Positions 49,370-59,170 of a stretch of 64,000 bases of DNA are shown in pieces; position 1 is the stretch's first letter, and every line of letters starts with the position of its first letter. Source of the DNA: CAZCQP01 sp964500895 (GTDB lineage Bacteria > Bacillota > Clostridia > Lachnospirales > JAISER01); contig CAZCQP010000004.1 of NCBI GenBank assembly GCA_964500895.1, forward strand, positions 1-64,000, written 5' to 3'. A program made the translations under genes and the position numbers. Below the pieces are notes generated by a model. That model ran no database searches, had not been told where the DNA came from, and worked only from the letters and a program-made list of their open reading frames with translations.

Positions 49370-50573
49370 AGTCCTTGTTACAAAAATCCAGTGCAATCAA
49401 TGCGTAGCTTGCATAACCTTTCACCAAATGGTCAATGGCAATGTGTTCGTCTTTAGAGTGGCAAGCTTCTATAAAGCCCGGGCCCATCACCAGCGTTGGA
49501 ATGCCGGCGTACTGGGAAAGCAGTGCACCGTCTGTCCAGGCTGGAAAAAAGGTTTTAAGAGGTGGTTGCCCCAGCACTTGGGTCAAATGGGTAACGGTTG
49601 TTTGTACAAGGGGATGCTCTGGGTCAATTTCCATAGGTGGGTGAATATAGCCGGGTTTCATTAAGCTGTCGTCCGTCACAGACATGTGGCACTTGAATTG
49701 AGGGTCTTCCATGGCCAGCCTGTCTATAAGACCTTTAAATTCTGCTTCCACTTGCTGGTATTCTTCCCCGGGCAAAATGCGCCGGTCTACCCATAATTTG
49801 CAGTCGCCCGCCACCGTGGAAAGCTGGGTGCCGCCATGAATAACGCCATAATTAAGGGTGGCTTGCTCTAACAAGGGGTGGGTTCTGGCGTTCACCATGG
49901 GAATGAGTGTTTCATCCATGGCGTTAATGAATTTTACACATTTGGCAATGGCGTTGATGCCTTCCTTTTGCTTCCCACCGTGTACCGTCTTGCCAATGAA
50001 ATGAAACTGATACCATTCCAACCCCCGGTGAGCAGTGCAGACGTTCAGTTCTGTTGGTTCCCCTACAATGGCACCGTCCGCTTTAATACCTTTTTCAATT
50101 AAATCAATGGTTCCAATGCTCTGGTGTTCTTCGTCCAGTACGCCGGTAAAAACCAAGTCTCCTTTTAAGGTTAGATTCAGCCTTTTAATGCCAATAAGCG
50201 CTGCCATCATGGACACAAGGGGGCCTTTCATATCAGATGTGCCCCTGCCGTACACACAGCCGTTTTCTATAAATGGGTCAAGGGCCCGTTCCATGTCGTT
50301 GGGAGCCACCGTATCGGTATGGCCATTGAACAAAAGTGTTTTGCCACCTCCCGTGCCTTTAAGGGTGGCGGTTACATTGCAGCGGCCATCTTCCACTTCG
50401 GTGAGCTGGCAATCAATGCCTTCACAGTCAAAAACCTGTTTGATGTAGCGTGCTACTTCCGTTTCCTGGTTTTTGATGCCATGGTAAGAAGGAATGCGCA
50501 CCATGTCCATAAGCATAGTGACCAACTCTTTTTCGGAAACAGCTTGAAACAATTGGTTGCGTAATGCTGACAA
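49368..50573 (-). CDS. M20 family metallopeptidase/deacylase (ArgE/DapE type)
   Basis: 401 residues from the TTG at 50573, which has AGGAGGT 7 bases upstream; longer readings lack a ribosome site. The family's zinc motifs are present: LLFNGHTDTV (His/Asp), GRGTSDMKGPL and GVLDEEHQSIGT (the Glu pair region), plus the dimerisation-domain segment CTAHRGLEWYQF and, near the end, WTDGALLSQYAGIPTLVMGPG. It hydrolyses an N-acyl amino acid or dipeptide; which one cannot be decided. Confidence 0.9.
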   Translation of the reverse strand: MSALRNQLFQAVSEKELVTMLMDMVRIPSYHGIKNQETEVARYIKQVFDCEGIDCQLTEVEDGRCNVTATLKGTGGGKTLLFNGHTDTVAPNDMERALDPFIENGCVYGRGTSDMKGPLVSMMAALIGIKRLNLTLKGDLVFTGVLDEEHQSIGTIDLIEKGIKADGAIVGEPTELNVCTAHRGLEWYQFHFIGKTVHGGKQKEGINAIAKCVKFINAMDETLIPMVNARTHPLLEQATLNYGVIHGGTQLSTVAGDCKLWVDRRILPGEEYQQVEAEFKGLIDRLAMEDPQFKCHMSVTDDSLMKPGYIHPPMEIDPEHPLVQTTVTHLTQVLGQPPLKTFFPAWTDGALLSQYAGIPTLVMGPGFIEACHSKDEHIAIDHLVKGYASYALIALDFCNKD

Positions 50574-50783
50574 TGCCAGCACCTCCTGTTCAAAATATGA
50601 GCGCATTATCCGATTTATGGCTGCCATTATATCATGGCTGTGGATAGTTGAAAAGTATGTAACTTGCTGTAATTTATAGTACACACTTGTCAATAGATGT
50701 GGTATAATATGGCATATTGGCGCTTAAAAGTGCTTGAAACGCTTTATAACCATTATTCACAGTAAAATGATGAGGTGATGATT

Positions 50784-51362
50784 ATGGAAGAGGCAAAAGC
50801 ATTCGTAAAACCAGAGGAATTAGACGGACTAGAAAGGTTAGAAAAGTTGGAGAAGCTACAAAAAATGAAGAGGCAGCGTATTTTGATTGGCTGTACGTTA
50901 GCCGTTGCTGTTGGGGTGTTTGGCTATTGGTTTTATCAAAACAATCAGGCTAAGCCAGGGTTAGAATTTGAAGACAACGCCATATTGGGCATGATGCCGG
51001 GCATAGATATGGATGCCCGCCTTAAAGAATTACAAGATAAACTGGATGAAAGCATGATCGCATTTTCAATCAATTCAAACCCATCATTTGCTAATGGCAT
51101 TTCCATGGGTAATGTGATGATTGAAAACCCAGAGCACAACGCCAAGCTTTTAGTGGCCGAAATATACTTGGATGCAGGCAATGAGCTTTTATATAAAACC
51201 AAGTTTATAAAGCCAGGTTCCTATATCCAAAGCATTAAGCTAGATAAAGAACTGCCCAAGGGCAGTTATCCTGCCACCGTTTATTTCAAAGCATACAGTG
51301 AGGATGGCAGCACGTTTATAGGGCAAACAGGTGCGCAAATTACCATACATATTCAAGCATAA
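50784..51362 (+). CDS. Small single-pass membrane protein of unknown function
   Basis: 192 residues from the ATG at 50784 (GAGGTG 6 bases upstream). The cytoplasmic N-terminus is charged and heptad-like (LDGLERLEKLEKLQKMKRQR), then comes a membrane helix (about 35-53). The outside domain of 135 residues is beta-rich, with NVMIENPEHNAKLLVAEIYL and a C-terminal strand pattern like a beta sandwich. A TATAAT box at 50703-50708 may belong to its promoter. It lies next to a second exported beta protein, and the pair probably works together. Confidence 0.65.
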   Translation: MEEAKAFVKPEELDGLERLEKLEKLQKMKRQRILIGCTLAVAVGVFGYWFYQNNQAKPGLEFEDNAILGMMPGIDMDARLKELQDKLDESMIAFSINSNPSFANGISMGNVMIENPEHNAKLLVAEIYLDAGNELLYKTKFIKPGSYIQSIKLDKELPKGSYPATVYFKAYSEDGSTFIGQTGAQITIHIQA

Positions 51363-51407
51363 TGTGAATTTATTATGGGGGGAAATGGATTTTTGAATGG
51401 AGGGCTT

Positions 51408-51977
51408 ATGAAAAAGTTAATCGCTATAATATCGGCAATGGCCATAGTTGCAACCGCAGTCACTGCCTATGCCACGGACACGACTACAAGCATTACAGTT
51501 GGCCACTCTGGTAAGCCTATTGAAATGGTAGGTACCATTGAGCCTACGATTTTATCTGTTACAATGCCTTCATCCATCTACTTTGATATGAGCAAAAGTT
51601 TTACCGGGGATAACAAAGTGCTTTCTCCCCAAATTAGAGTAGTCAACAACTCTAACATAAAGCTCAGTGTTTCTATTGATAGCGCCGTGGTGGATATCTC
51701 TGGCCTGCCCAACACACAGTGGAGCGACGATGGTATGGTTATGAGCAATGAAAATAAAATTGCAATAGGTTTCCAAAACGTTACAGCAGTTGAAGCAAGG
51801 CCGACAACCATTGGAAATGCAACATGGATTTCCAACGGCATCAATAATAAAAAGGTCATGGACATCATGCCTAGCAAAACAGGTTATGCCTATGCTGTAG
51901 GTAAAATGGGTGATGCAGTTCCTGAAGACAGCAATGCCACATTCTCAGTCGTTCCCATTTTTGTAGTTCATAAGTAA
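51408..51977 (+). CDS. Exported beta-rich protein of unknown function
   Basis: 189 residues from the ATG at 51408 (GGAGGG just upstream) with a signal peptide (KKLIAIISAMAIVATAVTAYA). The mature part has GTIEPTILSVTMPSSIYFDM and ends FSVVPIFVVHK, resembling in outline the beta-sandwich surface proteins that clostridia and lactobacilli encode in pairs with a membrane protein. I do not recognise a family. A strong terminator follows. Confidence 0.65.
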   Translation: MKKLIAIISAMAIVATAVTAYATDTTTSITVGHSGKPIEMVGTIEPTILSVTMPSSIYFDMSKSFTGDNKVLSPQIRVVNNSNIKLSVSIDSAVVDISGLPNTQWSDDGMVMSNENKIAIGFQNVTAVEARPTTIGNATWISNGINNKKVMDIMPSKTGYAYAVGKMGDAVPEDSNATFSVVPIFVVHK

Positions 51978-52037
51978 TATACAGTAACTTACATACGATC
52001 CCCCTATATTAAATAAGACACCTTAGCCGGCTTGAGC

Positions 52038-52074
52038 ATCACTCCATAAGTTTACAGCTTATGGAGTGATTTTT
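52038..52074 (+). terminator. Terminator after the exported-protein pair
   Basis: A perfect 13-base-pair stem (52038-52050 with 52058-52070), a 7-base loop and T4 on the plus strand. The EpsG gene on the minus strand ends 9 bases away. Confidence 0.88.
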
Positions 52075-52082
52075 ATGTACCC

Positions 52083-53141
52083 CTAAGGCTTTTGGAATAG
52101 GCTCACATAAGGATATACCCCATGGAACCCTTCAGACGCTGCATATAAAAAATATATAAACGACGATGCAAATGCCAGCCCCATACCCGCCACTTTAAGT
52201 TTGGTTTCCGATTGCAGGCTGACGATTCTGGGAATCAAGACGATAGCACCTATAAAAAAGTAAATAGAAAACCTCTCCAGTATAAAGTGCTTCATCATAA
52301 AGATGCAAATCACAAACGTTATAAATGCACCATTAATAAAAATTCGGTTTGCGGTATCTATTACCATTAACTGATTTTTGAAATAAAGTGTTACAATAAG
52401 ATATAACGTGGGGAACACAAGGTAAGCAAAACTGTAACCATCCCAATAATATGAATTTTTATATACGGAGATGTAGGCGGATTGCGCTGCCAGAAAATCA
52501 AAAATTTGGCCATCAAAAATAAATAGGAAAACTACAACCAAAAGCGCAAATAAATAGTTTTTATACTTTGGGTAAAGGTTAATGAAAAAATATGCGGGGA
52601 TAAGGATGAGTGCGGATATGTGAATGGTGGCAATGAGGAATACGCCTATTACAAAATGTAAAAGCCGACGCTTTGCCAACAAGGGAAAAAGCAGAAGCAG
52701 CAAAGATGCCGCCAAGGATTGTCTAACAAAGTTCATGCTATGGGCGTAAAACTGAAGCATGATATATAGGGCAACACTCAACCAAGGCATAGGGGAGTAC
52801 CTTTTAATAAACCAAAGCACAAGCCCGGTTATGATGCAGTTTATGATTAAAAGAAAGACAATATAGTTTGCCCCTGTTAATGCAATTGTTTTGGTGAGGA
52901 CTGCAAACCCTAAATACCTGGTGTAGTTGTTTGCAATTTGCGCAAGGGTTGAATGGGAGATGTCATTATAAATTTTTTCATATAGAAAATAGTCAAACCC
53001 AATGCTATACCGCATGGTTGCAACCAATGTTAGCACTATAAAAGTAATGATGAGGTATAAGTGTTGGTTTGATTTACTGTTAAGGGTATGGCATAGCACA
53101 AATCCGGTCAGTGTTAAAATAAAAATGAGCAAATAATACAT
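52083..53141 (-). CDS. EpsG family polysaccharide polymerase-like membrane protein
   Basis: 352 residues with about ten membrane helices. The conserved EpsG/Wzy-like region near the start, LVATMRYSIGFDYFLYEKIYND (residues 39-60), includes the R-x-x-x-G-x-D motif. FVRQSLAASLLLLLFPLLAKRR appears in the centre. Such proteins polymerise exopolysaccharide repeat units. The ATG at 53141 has GAGGTG 6 bases upstream. No other polysaccharide gene is next to it. Confidence 0.85.
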   Translation of the reverse strand: MYYLLIFILTLTGFVLCHTLNSKSNQHLYLIITFIVLTLVATMRYSIGFDYFLYEKIYNDISHSTLAQIANNYTRYLGFAVLTKTIALTGANYIVFLLIINCIITGLVLWFIKRYSPMPWLSVALYIMLQFYAHSMNFVRQSLAASLLLLLFPLLAKRRLLHFVIGVFLIATIHISALILIPAYFFINLYPKYKNYLFALLVVVFLFIFDGQIFDFLAAQSAYISVYKNSYYWDGYSFAYLVFPTLYLIVTLYFKNQLMVIDTANRIFINGAFITFVICIFMMKHFILERFSIYFFIGAIVLIPRIVSLQSETKLKVAGMGLAFASSFIYFLYAASEGFHGVYPYVSLFQKP

Positions 53142-53247
53142 TTTATTCACCTCACTGGTGTATGCATTTTACCATATCTAATATTTATTAACAAGATGAG
53201 AAAATGAAGAACGGAGACACTTTAACATTAATTTAATCATTCACTTG

Positions 53248-53276
53248 TTGTATATTTCCAGCCCCTTTGGTATAAT
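53248..53276 (+). promoter_or_regulatory. Promoter of the nfeD-floT operon
   Basis: TTGTAT at 53248-53253, a 17-base spacer and TATAAT at 53271-53276, 23 bases before the gene start. Confidence 0.65.
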
Positions 53277-53299
53277 GATAACGAAAGCGAGGTGGTTTG

Positions 53300-53818
53300 A
53301 TGCATGCGTTTTTCATGATTTGTTTTGGCGTTGGCGTTGGCTATGTGCTTATTGGCTTTATTTTAGGCGAAGTGGTGGGCCTGCTGGATTTTGACATGGA
53401 CATTGAATTTGATGGCCTGGTTTCGCCCCTAAAGCCTTCTGTACTGGCCGCCTTTCTAACGGTTTTTGGCGGAACAGGGCTTATTTTGCTCAAGCGGGTT
53501 GGCACTGTGCAAACGCTGTTGTTTGCCGGGTTACTTGGCCTTTGCATTGCCTTTGTTTTTTACCGCTTTATCATTGTACCTTTGTATAAAGCGCAAAACA
53601 CCAGTGCAGTGGAAATGCAAAGCCTTATTGGCCATACCGCCACGGTGACGGAAGCCATTCCTCAAGGGGGGTATGGAAAAATCACGTATTATGTCCATGG
53701 CAACACCTATTCCGCCCCGGCTAAGGGAGAGGACGGGAACGCCATTGAACGCAACCAAACCGTCGACATTGTCTACATTGTTAAAAACACCTACTATGTA
53801 AGGAGGAAAAGTGAATGA
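53300..53818 (+). CDS. NfeD family membrane protein (YuaF-like)
   Basis: 172 residues from the ATG at 53300 (GAGGTG upstream). Three membrane helices in the first 100 residues are followed by a small OB-fold domain containing LIGHTATVTEAIPQGGYGKITY. NfeD proteins pair with flotillins and may help organise membrane microdomains; the length equals that of Bacillus YuaF. The stop overlaps the flotillin start by 4 bases. Confidence 0.9.
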   Translation: MHAFFMICFGVGVGYVLIGFILGEVVGLLDFDMDIEFDGLVSPLKPSVLAAFLTVFGGTGLILLKRVGTVQTLLFAGLLGLCIAFVFYRFIIVPLYKAQNTSAVEMQSLIGHTATVTEAIPQGGYGKITYYVHGNTYSAPAKGEDGNAIERNQTVDIVYIVKNTYYVRRKSE

Positions 53819-55266
53819 GCGAATACCTAATCATTGCCATCATTCTGGCCGCCCTGTTTTTGTTAATTATCGGCATATTAACATGGTGGAAAAAAGTGCC
53901 CCAAGACAAAGCGTTGGTGGTCACCGGCTTGCGGAAGCGGGTCATTTCCGGTGGCGGCGGCATTGTCATTCCCATTTTGGAACGGACAGACCGCATTTCT
54001 TTGGAAAACATGAAAATTGTGGTGAACACACAAGGCGCACTCACCGAGCAAGGGGTTGACATCATTGCAGACGGTGTGGCCGTTATCAAGGTGAAAAGCG
54101 ACAAAGAATCCATTTTGGCCGCTGTGGAACAATTTAACACAGGCAACGAAGCCAAAACCATTAACGTCATTGAAAACATCGCCAAAGACGTGCTGGAAGG
54201 CAAACTGCGTGAAATTATTTCCAAGCTGACGGTGGAAGAAATATACAAAGACCGTGAAAAGTTTGCGTCTCAAGTGCAAGAAGTGGCTGCGTTGGACTTG
54301 GCCGAAATGGGCTTGGAAATTAAAGCTTTCACCATCCGGGACATTTCAGACCAAAACGGCTACTTGGAAGCTTTAGGTAAACGCCGCATTTCGGAAGTAA
54401 AGCGGGATGCTTTAATTGCAGAAGCGGAAGCAGCAAAGGAAACGAAGATTCGCACCTCCGAAGCCTACCGCTTAGGGGAAGAAGCCCGGCTGGTTGCTGA
54501 AACCCAAATTTCCGAGGCTGCCAAAGACAAAGAGCTTAAAGTGCAGGCTTACAAAAAAGAAGAACAAACCGCAAAAGCAATTGCAGACTTGGCTTATGAA
54601 ATTGAAAGCAACAAGGTGAAAAAAGAAGTTACAGAAACACAAATGCAAGTGGAAATTTTGCGTAAGGAAAAAGAAATTGAGCTGGCAGAGCAAGAAGCCA
54701 CCCGCAAAGAAAAGGAATTGGACGCCAGCGTCATCAAACAAGCCAACGCAGAAAAATACAAGCAGGAAAAAGAAGCAGATGCCATCAAGTACAAGCAAGT
54801 GCTGGATGCCCAGGCCCAAGCAGAATACATTCGCTTGGAAGGTAATGCCCGTGCGGAAGCCAGACGGCTTGAAGGTTTGGCAGATGTAGAGATTATTCGT
54901 GAAACCGGTAAAGCAGAAGCGGAAGCCATGCAGAAAAAGGCAGAAGCCTTTAAACTGTATAACGAAGCAGCCATGACCCAAATGATTTTGGAAAAGCTGC
55001 CTGAAATCGCCAAATCCGTGGCAGAACCCCTTTCCCAAACCGAAAAAATTGTTATCATTGATTCCGGTTCTAACGGCGGCGGCAAAGGCGCAACCGGTGC
55101 TGCCAAAGTGTCTGGCTATGTGACGGATATTATGGCCACTTTACCCGAAACTGTGGAAACCTTAACGGGTGTAAACATGATGGATTACTTTAAAAAGTTA
55201 ACCACAGGAACAAAAACTGCAAATGAAGCGGTAACGCCACAAACAAACACAACCCAATCTGAATAA
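53815..55266 (+). CDS. floT: Flotillin (SPFH/PHB protein)
   Basis: 483 residues: an N-terminal membrane segment (residues 4-22), an SPFH domain (about 25-200, with VVTGLRKRVISGGGGIVIP and EMGLEIKAFTIRDISDQNGYL), a long Glu/Ala/Lys coiled coil (200-390) and a short C-terminal region with GGKGATGAAKV. It scaffolds ordered membrane domains. Adjacent nfeD and the length fit the FloT branch better than the shorter FloA branch. Confidence 0.93.
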   Translation: MSEYLIIAIILAALFLLIIGILTWWKKVPQDKALVVTGLRKRVISGGGGIVIPILERTDRISLENMKIVVNTQGALTEQGVDIIADGVAVIKVKSDKESILAAVEQFNTGNEAKTINVIENIAKDVLEGKLREIISKLTVEEIYKDREKFASQVQEVAALDLAEMGLEIKAFTIRDISDQNGYLEALGKRRISEVKRDALIAEAEAAKETKIRTSEAYRLGEEARLVAETQISEAAKDKELKVQAYKKEEQTAKAIADLAYEIESNKVKKEVTETQMQVEILRKEKEIELAEQEATRKEKELDASVIKQANAEKYKQEKEADAIKYKQVLDAQAQAEYIRLEGNARAEARRLEGLADVEIIRETGKAEAEAMQKKAEAFKLYNEAAMTQMILEKLPEIAKSVAEPLSQTEKIVIIDSGSNGGGKGATGAAKVSGYVTDIMATLPETVETLTGVNMMDYFKKLTTGTKTANEAVTPQTNTTQSE

Positions 55267-55279
55267 CAAGTTTAATAAA

Positions 55280-55317
55280 AAATAACCACTTCGTTTTAAA
55301 CGAAGTGGTGATTTTTG
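55280..55317. terminator. Bidirectional terminator after floT
   Basis: ACCACTTCG (55285-55293) pairs with CGAAGTGGT (55301-55309), with an A-rich 5' flank and T5 on the 3' side, so it serves both the flotillin and the converging GH18 gene. Confidence 0.85.
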
Positions 55318-55330
55318 TCTTACCCTAGAA

Positions 55331-57097
55331 TTATTGTTGACCCGTATACTGGTTAATGGCTGTCCAAACTTCTGGCTTTTCAAGGCCGTACCGCCAACAA
55401 GCCAGTCCGGCTACATCATAGGCATTTGCAATGCCTAGCTTGCCTTCAATAGAGCGTTCGTCCTCCAGCCACACCTTCTTTACGACATCACGGCCATTTT
55501 CAGTTGTTTGATATTCCCCGTAGTAACTGCCAATGTCCGGTAGCCAGGTGAATGTTGCATTGTTTTTGGTAAATAAGTTGTATGCCCCTTGCATGGACAG
55601 GTCTTGCTTGCTAAAGGTAAGCACCCCGTCTTGCTGCCATTCTGTCCATACCCGCACGTAAAACGGCAGCCCCATCAAAATTTTAGATTTAGGCACTTCT
55701 TCCAGTGTCTGCGCAATGCCATTATCTACAAACCCTAAAGAAGCCACCGGCCCTGTGTTACTAGAGCCGGAATAGTGCTCATCATAAGCCATCACGCAAA
55801 TATAGTCTGCCACCTTGGCAATTTCTTTGCGGTTGTAGTGTTTGGTGTACATGGGCACATACAAGTCCACAGACAGCACCACTTCCCGCTCTTTCATAAG
55901 CGGCCCCAGTTCCCGTATAAACTGAACAAAGTAGGGGGCATCGGCTTCTGTAACAGCTTCAAAGTCTATATTAATGCCATCTAAATCATAAAGGGAAATG
56001 TAGCCCATCAGTTGTTCAATCATGTGGTCACGGTTCAGCGGGTCGGACAATACCGCATGGCTGACAGCGGAATTAAAGTTGTCCGAAATAAGCGCCCACA
56101 CTTTCAAGCCTTTGGCATGGGCATCCTGCACGTATTCCACACTGCCCAGGCTGTCGATGTCTGCAATGGCTTGTCCAGGGGAATCCAGATTATCTGCGTT
56201 AAATTCAAACCAAGTGGGGGACACCACATCGGCCCCCGGAACAGCAGCAGCCTTATTAAGTTTAACGGACATGGCTTCCCACACCACCACCAGCTTGCCG
56301 TCTTTAGCCCAAATGGGAGGGGCAGCGGCATCCAGGGGTACAGGCACAGCCGGAATTTCGGTTTTCTCTCCCAGCGCCTTGGTTTGTATGTAACCCACCA
56401 AACCGTTGGGCAGCCGAACTTTGGTGAATTTTTCCACTTCCTCAAAAACCGTAACATCAACGTCTTTATCAACATGAAACGCTACCGGGCTTTTAATGTC
56501 TGCCCCATAACGCAGCCGTGTCTTTTTTAAGACAGGTGCTGTTGTTTTGTTTTCAGTTTTATTTTCAGCTATGACCATTTGGAAAACGTCGTCATAGGTA
56601 AAGGTAAAGTTCACGTACCGCTCTTCCAAAAACGATTGAGGCATGTATGCCGTATCGTTTTGAAGCAAAACAGGGGAAGGAAGCGTTTCCGGCTTGCGAT
56701 TCACCGTATATTCGGTTTCGCCGGGGGTTATAACGGTTGTAGCCTCCAAGGTGGTTATGGTGAGGCGGTTGCTTGCACCTTCCCAGAAAATGTATGGGTC
56801 CACGTATTCCTGCAAAAAGTCCACCGGCAAGTAGATTTGGTCTTCCACCAGCATAGGAGGGTGTTCCATGGGCAAAACCTGGTCTTGATACACCAGACCA
56901 ATAACCCCTTCCTGCATGTTTTTAATATGCTCAAAAGGGGGTTCCATTTGGTTGTTAGGCAAAAAATAAAAAAGCATTATACTGGATATACTGGCAATAC
57001 AAACAAATGCAGCCAATATATAGATAAACAGCTTTTGGTTAAACATTCTGCGGCGGCGTCTCCGGTATGGACGCTGATAGGTTGAGTAGTCTGGCAC
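55331..57097 (-). CDS. Membrane-anchored GH18 protein with stalk and SH3 domains
   Basis: 588 residues. I choose the GTG at 57097, about 8 bases from GGAGG; a GTG at 57112 lies on that site. Cytoplasmic Arg-rich start, membrane helix (about 20-40), a copper-amine-oxidase-N-like domain (60-175), an SH3-like stretch and a GH18 TIM barrel (about 255-588). The GH18 signature DGINIDFE contains the catalytic Glu, and VADYICVMAYDEHY and the late WLEDERSIEGKL match the spore-cortex/YaaH-like branch. It probably hydrolyses or binds peptidoglycan amino sugars at the cell surface or during spore formation. Confidence 0.88.
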   Translation of the reverse strand: MPDYSTYQRPYRRRRRRMFNQKLFIYILAAFVCIASISSIMLFYFLPNNQMEPPFEHIKNMQEGVIGLVYQDQVLPMEHPPMLVEDQIYLPVDFLQEYVDPYIFWEGASNRLTITTLEATTVITPGETEYTVNRKPETLPSPVLLQNDTAYMPQSFLEERYVNFTFTYDDVFQMVIAENKTENKTTAPVLKKTRLRYGADIKSPVAFHVDKDVDVTVFEEVEKFTKVRLPNGLVGYIQTKALGEKTEIPAVPVPLDAAAPPIWAKDGKLVVVWEAMSVKLNKAAAVPGADVVSPTWFEFNADNLDSPGQAIADIDSLGSVEYVQDAHAKGLKVWALISDNFNSAVSHAVLSDPLNRDHMIEQLMGYISLYDLDGINIDFEAVTEADAPYFVQFIRELGPLMKEREVVLSVDLYVPMYTKHYNRKEIAKVADYICVMAYDEHYSGSSNTGPVASLGFVDNGIAQTLEEVPKSKILMGLPFYVRVWTEWQQDGVLTFSKQDLSMQGAYNLFTKNNATFTWLPDIGSYYGEYQTTENGRDVVKKVWLEDERSIEGKLGIANAYDVAGLACWRYGLEKPEVWTAINQYTGQQ

Positions 57098-57210
57098 AGC
57101 GAAATCCTCCACAAAGTTATGTATTTTTATGAATTATAGCATATTTTGCAGCCGTGTGCAATGCGCCGTGTAGAAAAAGGAAATCCAAGGCCGTCGTTGC
57201 CATAATTTTC

Positions 57211-57475
57211 ATAGCGCTAGAAAATAAAGTACGCCGTAAAACTTGGAATAAAGTTTTACGGCGCTATATAAAGAATAGGAGGTAAAGGAAAGATTAGAAA
57301 TCTCAGATTGTTGACAAAAGAGTTTGGGAAACTTTTTCGAGAAAAAGTTTCCTAAACTCTTCAAAAATCTTTTGCCAGAAAATGCCACTAAACGGCATTT
57401 TCGTGAAGTTTTTGCACTGATTTTTTCAAAAAGGTGCACACACTGTGTGCACGGGGTTCGGGGCAAAGCCCCGAG
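57211..57475. repeat. Cluster of hairpins in a gene-free space
   Basis: About 390 bases separate the GH18 and HtrA genes and contain no ORF that I support. The space holds perfect or near-perfect inverted repeats: 57232-57244/57251-57263 (13 bases), 57318-57337/57342-57361 (20 bases, one wobble), 57378-57386/57394-57402 (9), 57434-57441/57445-57452 (8) and 57459-57464/57468-57473 (6). None has a plain terminator T-run for HtrA. It looks like a composite of palindromic repeats. Confidence 0.7.
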
Positions 57476-57503
57476 GTTTTTGCCAGTTGCCGACAGCCTA
57501 AGC

Positions 57504-58967
57504 TTAGAAATCTGTATCGTTATATTGGGTGAGGGTGGCCTGTACGGTCATGGGGGTTTTGCCGTCCCGAATAAGGCCAATGCTCAATGTATCTCCAACT
57601 TTATAACTTTGAATGGTTTCAGTTAATTGTTCCACAGTTAAAATGGCAGCACCGTTAATGCTGGTGATAATATCTGTGCGTTTAATGTTGGCTTGTGCGG
57701 CGGCAGAATCTGCAAACACAGCGTTCACAAAGACGCCCAGTTCAGGCAAACCGTAAGCGGCAGCAATCTCCTCGGTAATGGTAGAGCCGGAAATGCCTAA
57801 AAATGCTTTGCCTGTACGGTTCATCAGGCCTTCAATAATGGGTTTGGCCCGGTTGGAAGAAATGCTGAACCCCATGCCTTCTGCCCCGTACGCCGGTGAA
57901 AACTTGGCGGTGTTAATGCCAATGATTTCACCGTCCAAATTCACCAAAGGGCCGCCGCTGTTGCCGAAATTAATGGTGGCGCTGGTTTGAAGCACAGACA
58001 GAGCCGTTTGACGGTCGCCCATTTGAATTTCCTTTTCGGAAGCGCTAATCATGCCCATGGTGGCGGTATTGCCTTGGCCAAATGCATTGCCAATGGCCAG
58101 CACCAAATCCCCTACCTGCACATCGTCGGAGTTGCCAAAACGTGCAACGGTCACTTGGTTAATACCGGCATTTTTCAAGTCGCTTTTCTGTATAGATATA
58201 ACGGCTAAATCTTCATTGGCGTTGGAACCCACATGTTTGGCAGGAACAGGTTCGCTGCCCATGATGGAAACCTTGACGCTGTTCACCTTGTTAATCACGT
58301 GCTGATTGGTAGCAATGTACACCTTCTCATCATCTTCGTGAAAAATGATGCCAGAGGCAGAACCGCTGGGCTGTTCAAAGGGTGCGTCAAAAAACTGTTG
58401 GCTGGATATTTCGGCTGTCGTAATGGCCACCACCGATGGCTCTACCCGCTGAATGATGTCTACAAATTGGTTGGACATGGTGCGTAAGTCTGAAACCACA
58501 GTGGCTGGTTGGGCGGCAGGGGTTGGGTTGGCATCGTTAAAGGAAAATGTTGCCTTTTCGGTTGGGGGTTCACCCTGGGCAGTGATGATGTTCTTTGGTT
58601 GGGTGGTTCTGCCCACTGCAAAGCCAATGCCTGCGCCCCCTAAAAGACACACAGCGGTTACGGCAGCCACAATGCGTTTAAAGGGCTTGCTTTTTGTGGG
58701 CTGTGGCTCTTGCTTTATGGTTTCCTGGTAGTAGGTGGTGCTGTCTGTAGGCTGCTCGCTAAACATGGGCGATACAGGCACGTGGTTTTCAATGTGCTCA
58801 TCGGTTAAGCCGGCGTGAGGGGGCATCACATCCAAGGGTGTGGCAGGGTAAGAAGCCGGCGGCTCAGGCGCTAACGCTTTGTTAATTTCATTTTGAATGC
58901 GCTGTATTTCCAGTTGATAGTCTTGGTTGTCGGGGGATGGATTGTTGTTTGGGTTGTTTTCGTTCAT
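57504..58967 (-). CDS. htrA: HtrA/DegP-like membrane-anchored serine protease
   Basis: 487 residues from the ATG at 58967, which has AAGGAGGA about 9 bases upstream; a longer reading has no ribosome site. An Asn/Pro-rich cytoplasmic part and a membrane helix (about residues 115-135) precede a trypsin-like domain with His in IATNQHVI, Asp in NEDLAVISI and Ser in NFGNSGGPLVN. A PDZ domain covers the last 100 residues (VFADSAAAQANIKRTDIITSINGA region). It degrades misfolded exported proteins. Confidence 0.93.
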   Translation of the reverse strand: MNENNPNNNPSPDNQDYQLEIQRIQNEINKALAPEPPASYPATPLDVMPPHAGLTDEHIENHVPVSPMFSEQPTDSTTYYQETIKQEPQPTKSKPFKRIVAAVTAVCLLGGAGIGFAVGRTTQPKNIITAQGEPPTEKATFSFNDANPTPAAQPATVVSDLRTMSNQFVDIIQRVEPSVVAITTAEISSQQFFDAPFEQPSGSASGIIFHEDDEKVYIATNQHVINKVNSVKVSIMGSEPVPAKHVGSNANEDLAVISIQKSDLKNAGINQVTVARFGNSDDVQVGDLVLAIGNAFGQGNTATMGMISASEKEIQMGDRQTALSVLQTSATINFGNSGGPLVNLDGEIIGINTAKFSPAYGAEGMGFSISSNRAKPIIEGLMNRTGKAFLGISGSTITEEIAAAYGLPELGVFVNAVFADSAAAQANIKRTDIITSINGAAILTVEQLTETIQSYKVGDTLSIGLIRDGKTPMTVQATLTQYNDTDF

Positions 58968-59170
58968 AAAAATCTTCCTCCTTGCAAAAACGGTTGTTGT
59001 TGTCTGTTTAATAACAGTATAGACTTTATTTTTGAACAAAATATGAACAAGATGTAAATAATTATAAAAATGAAGCCCATACACGCAAAAACAAACAGGC
59101 AAAACAACAGTAGCCTTTTGAAAACGCCGCCATTGCTTTGCCTGCCGTTTAAAAAATGAAGCGTAATTTT

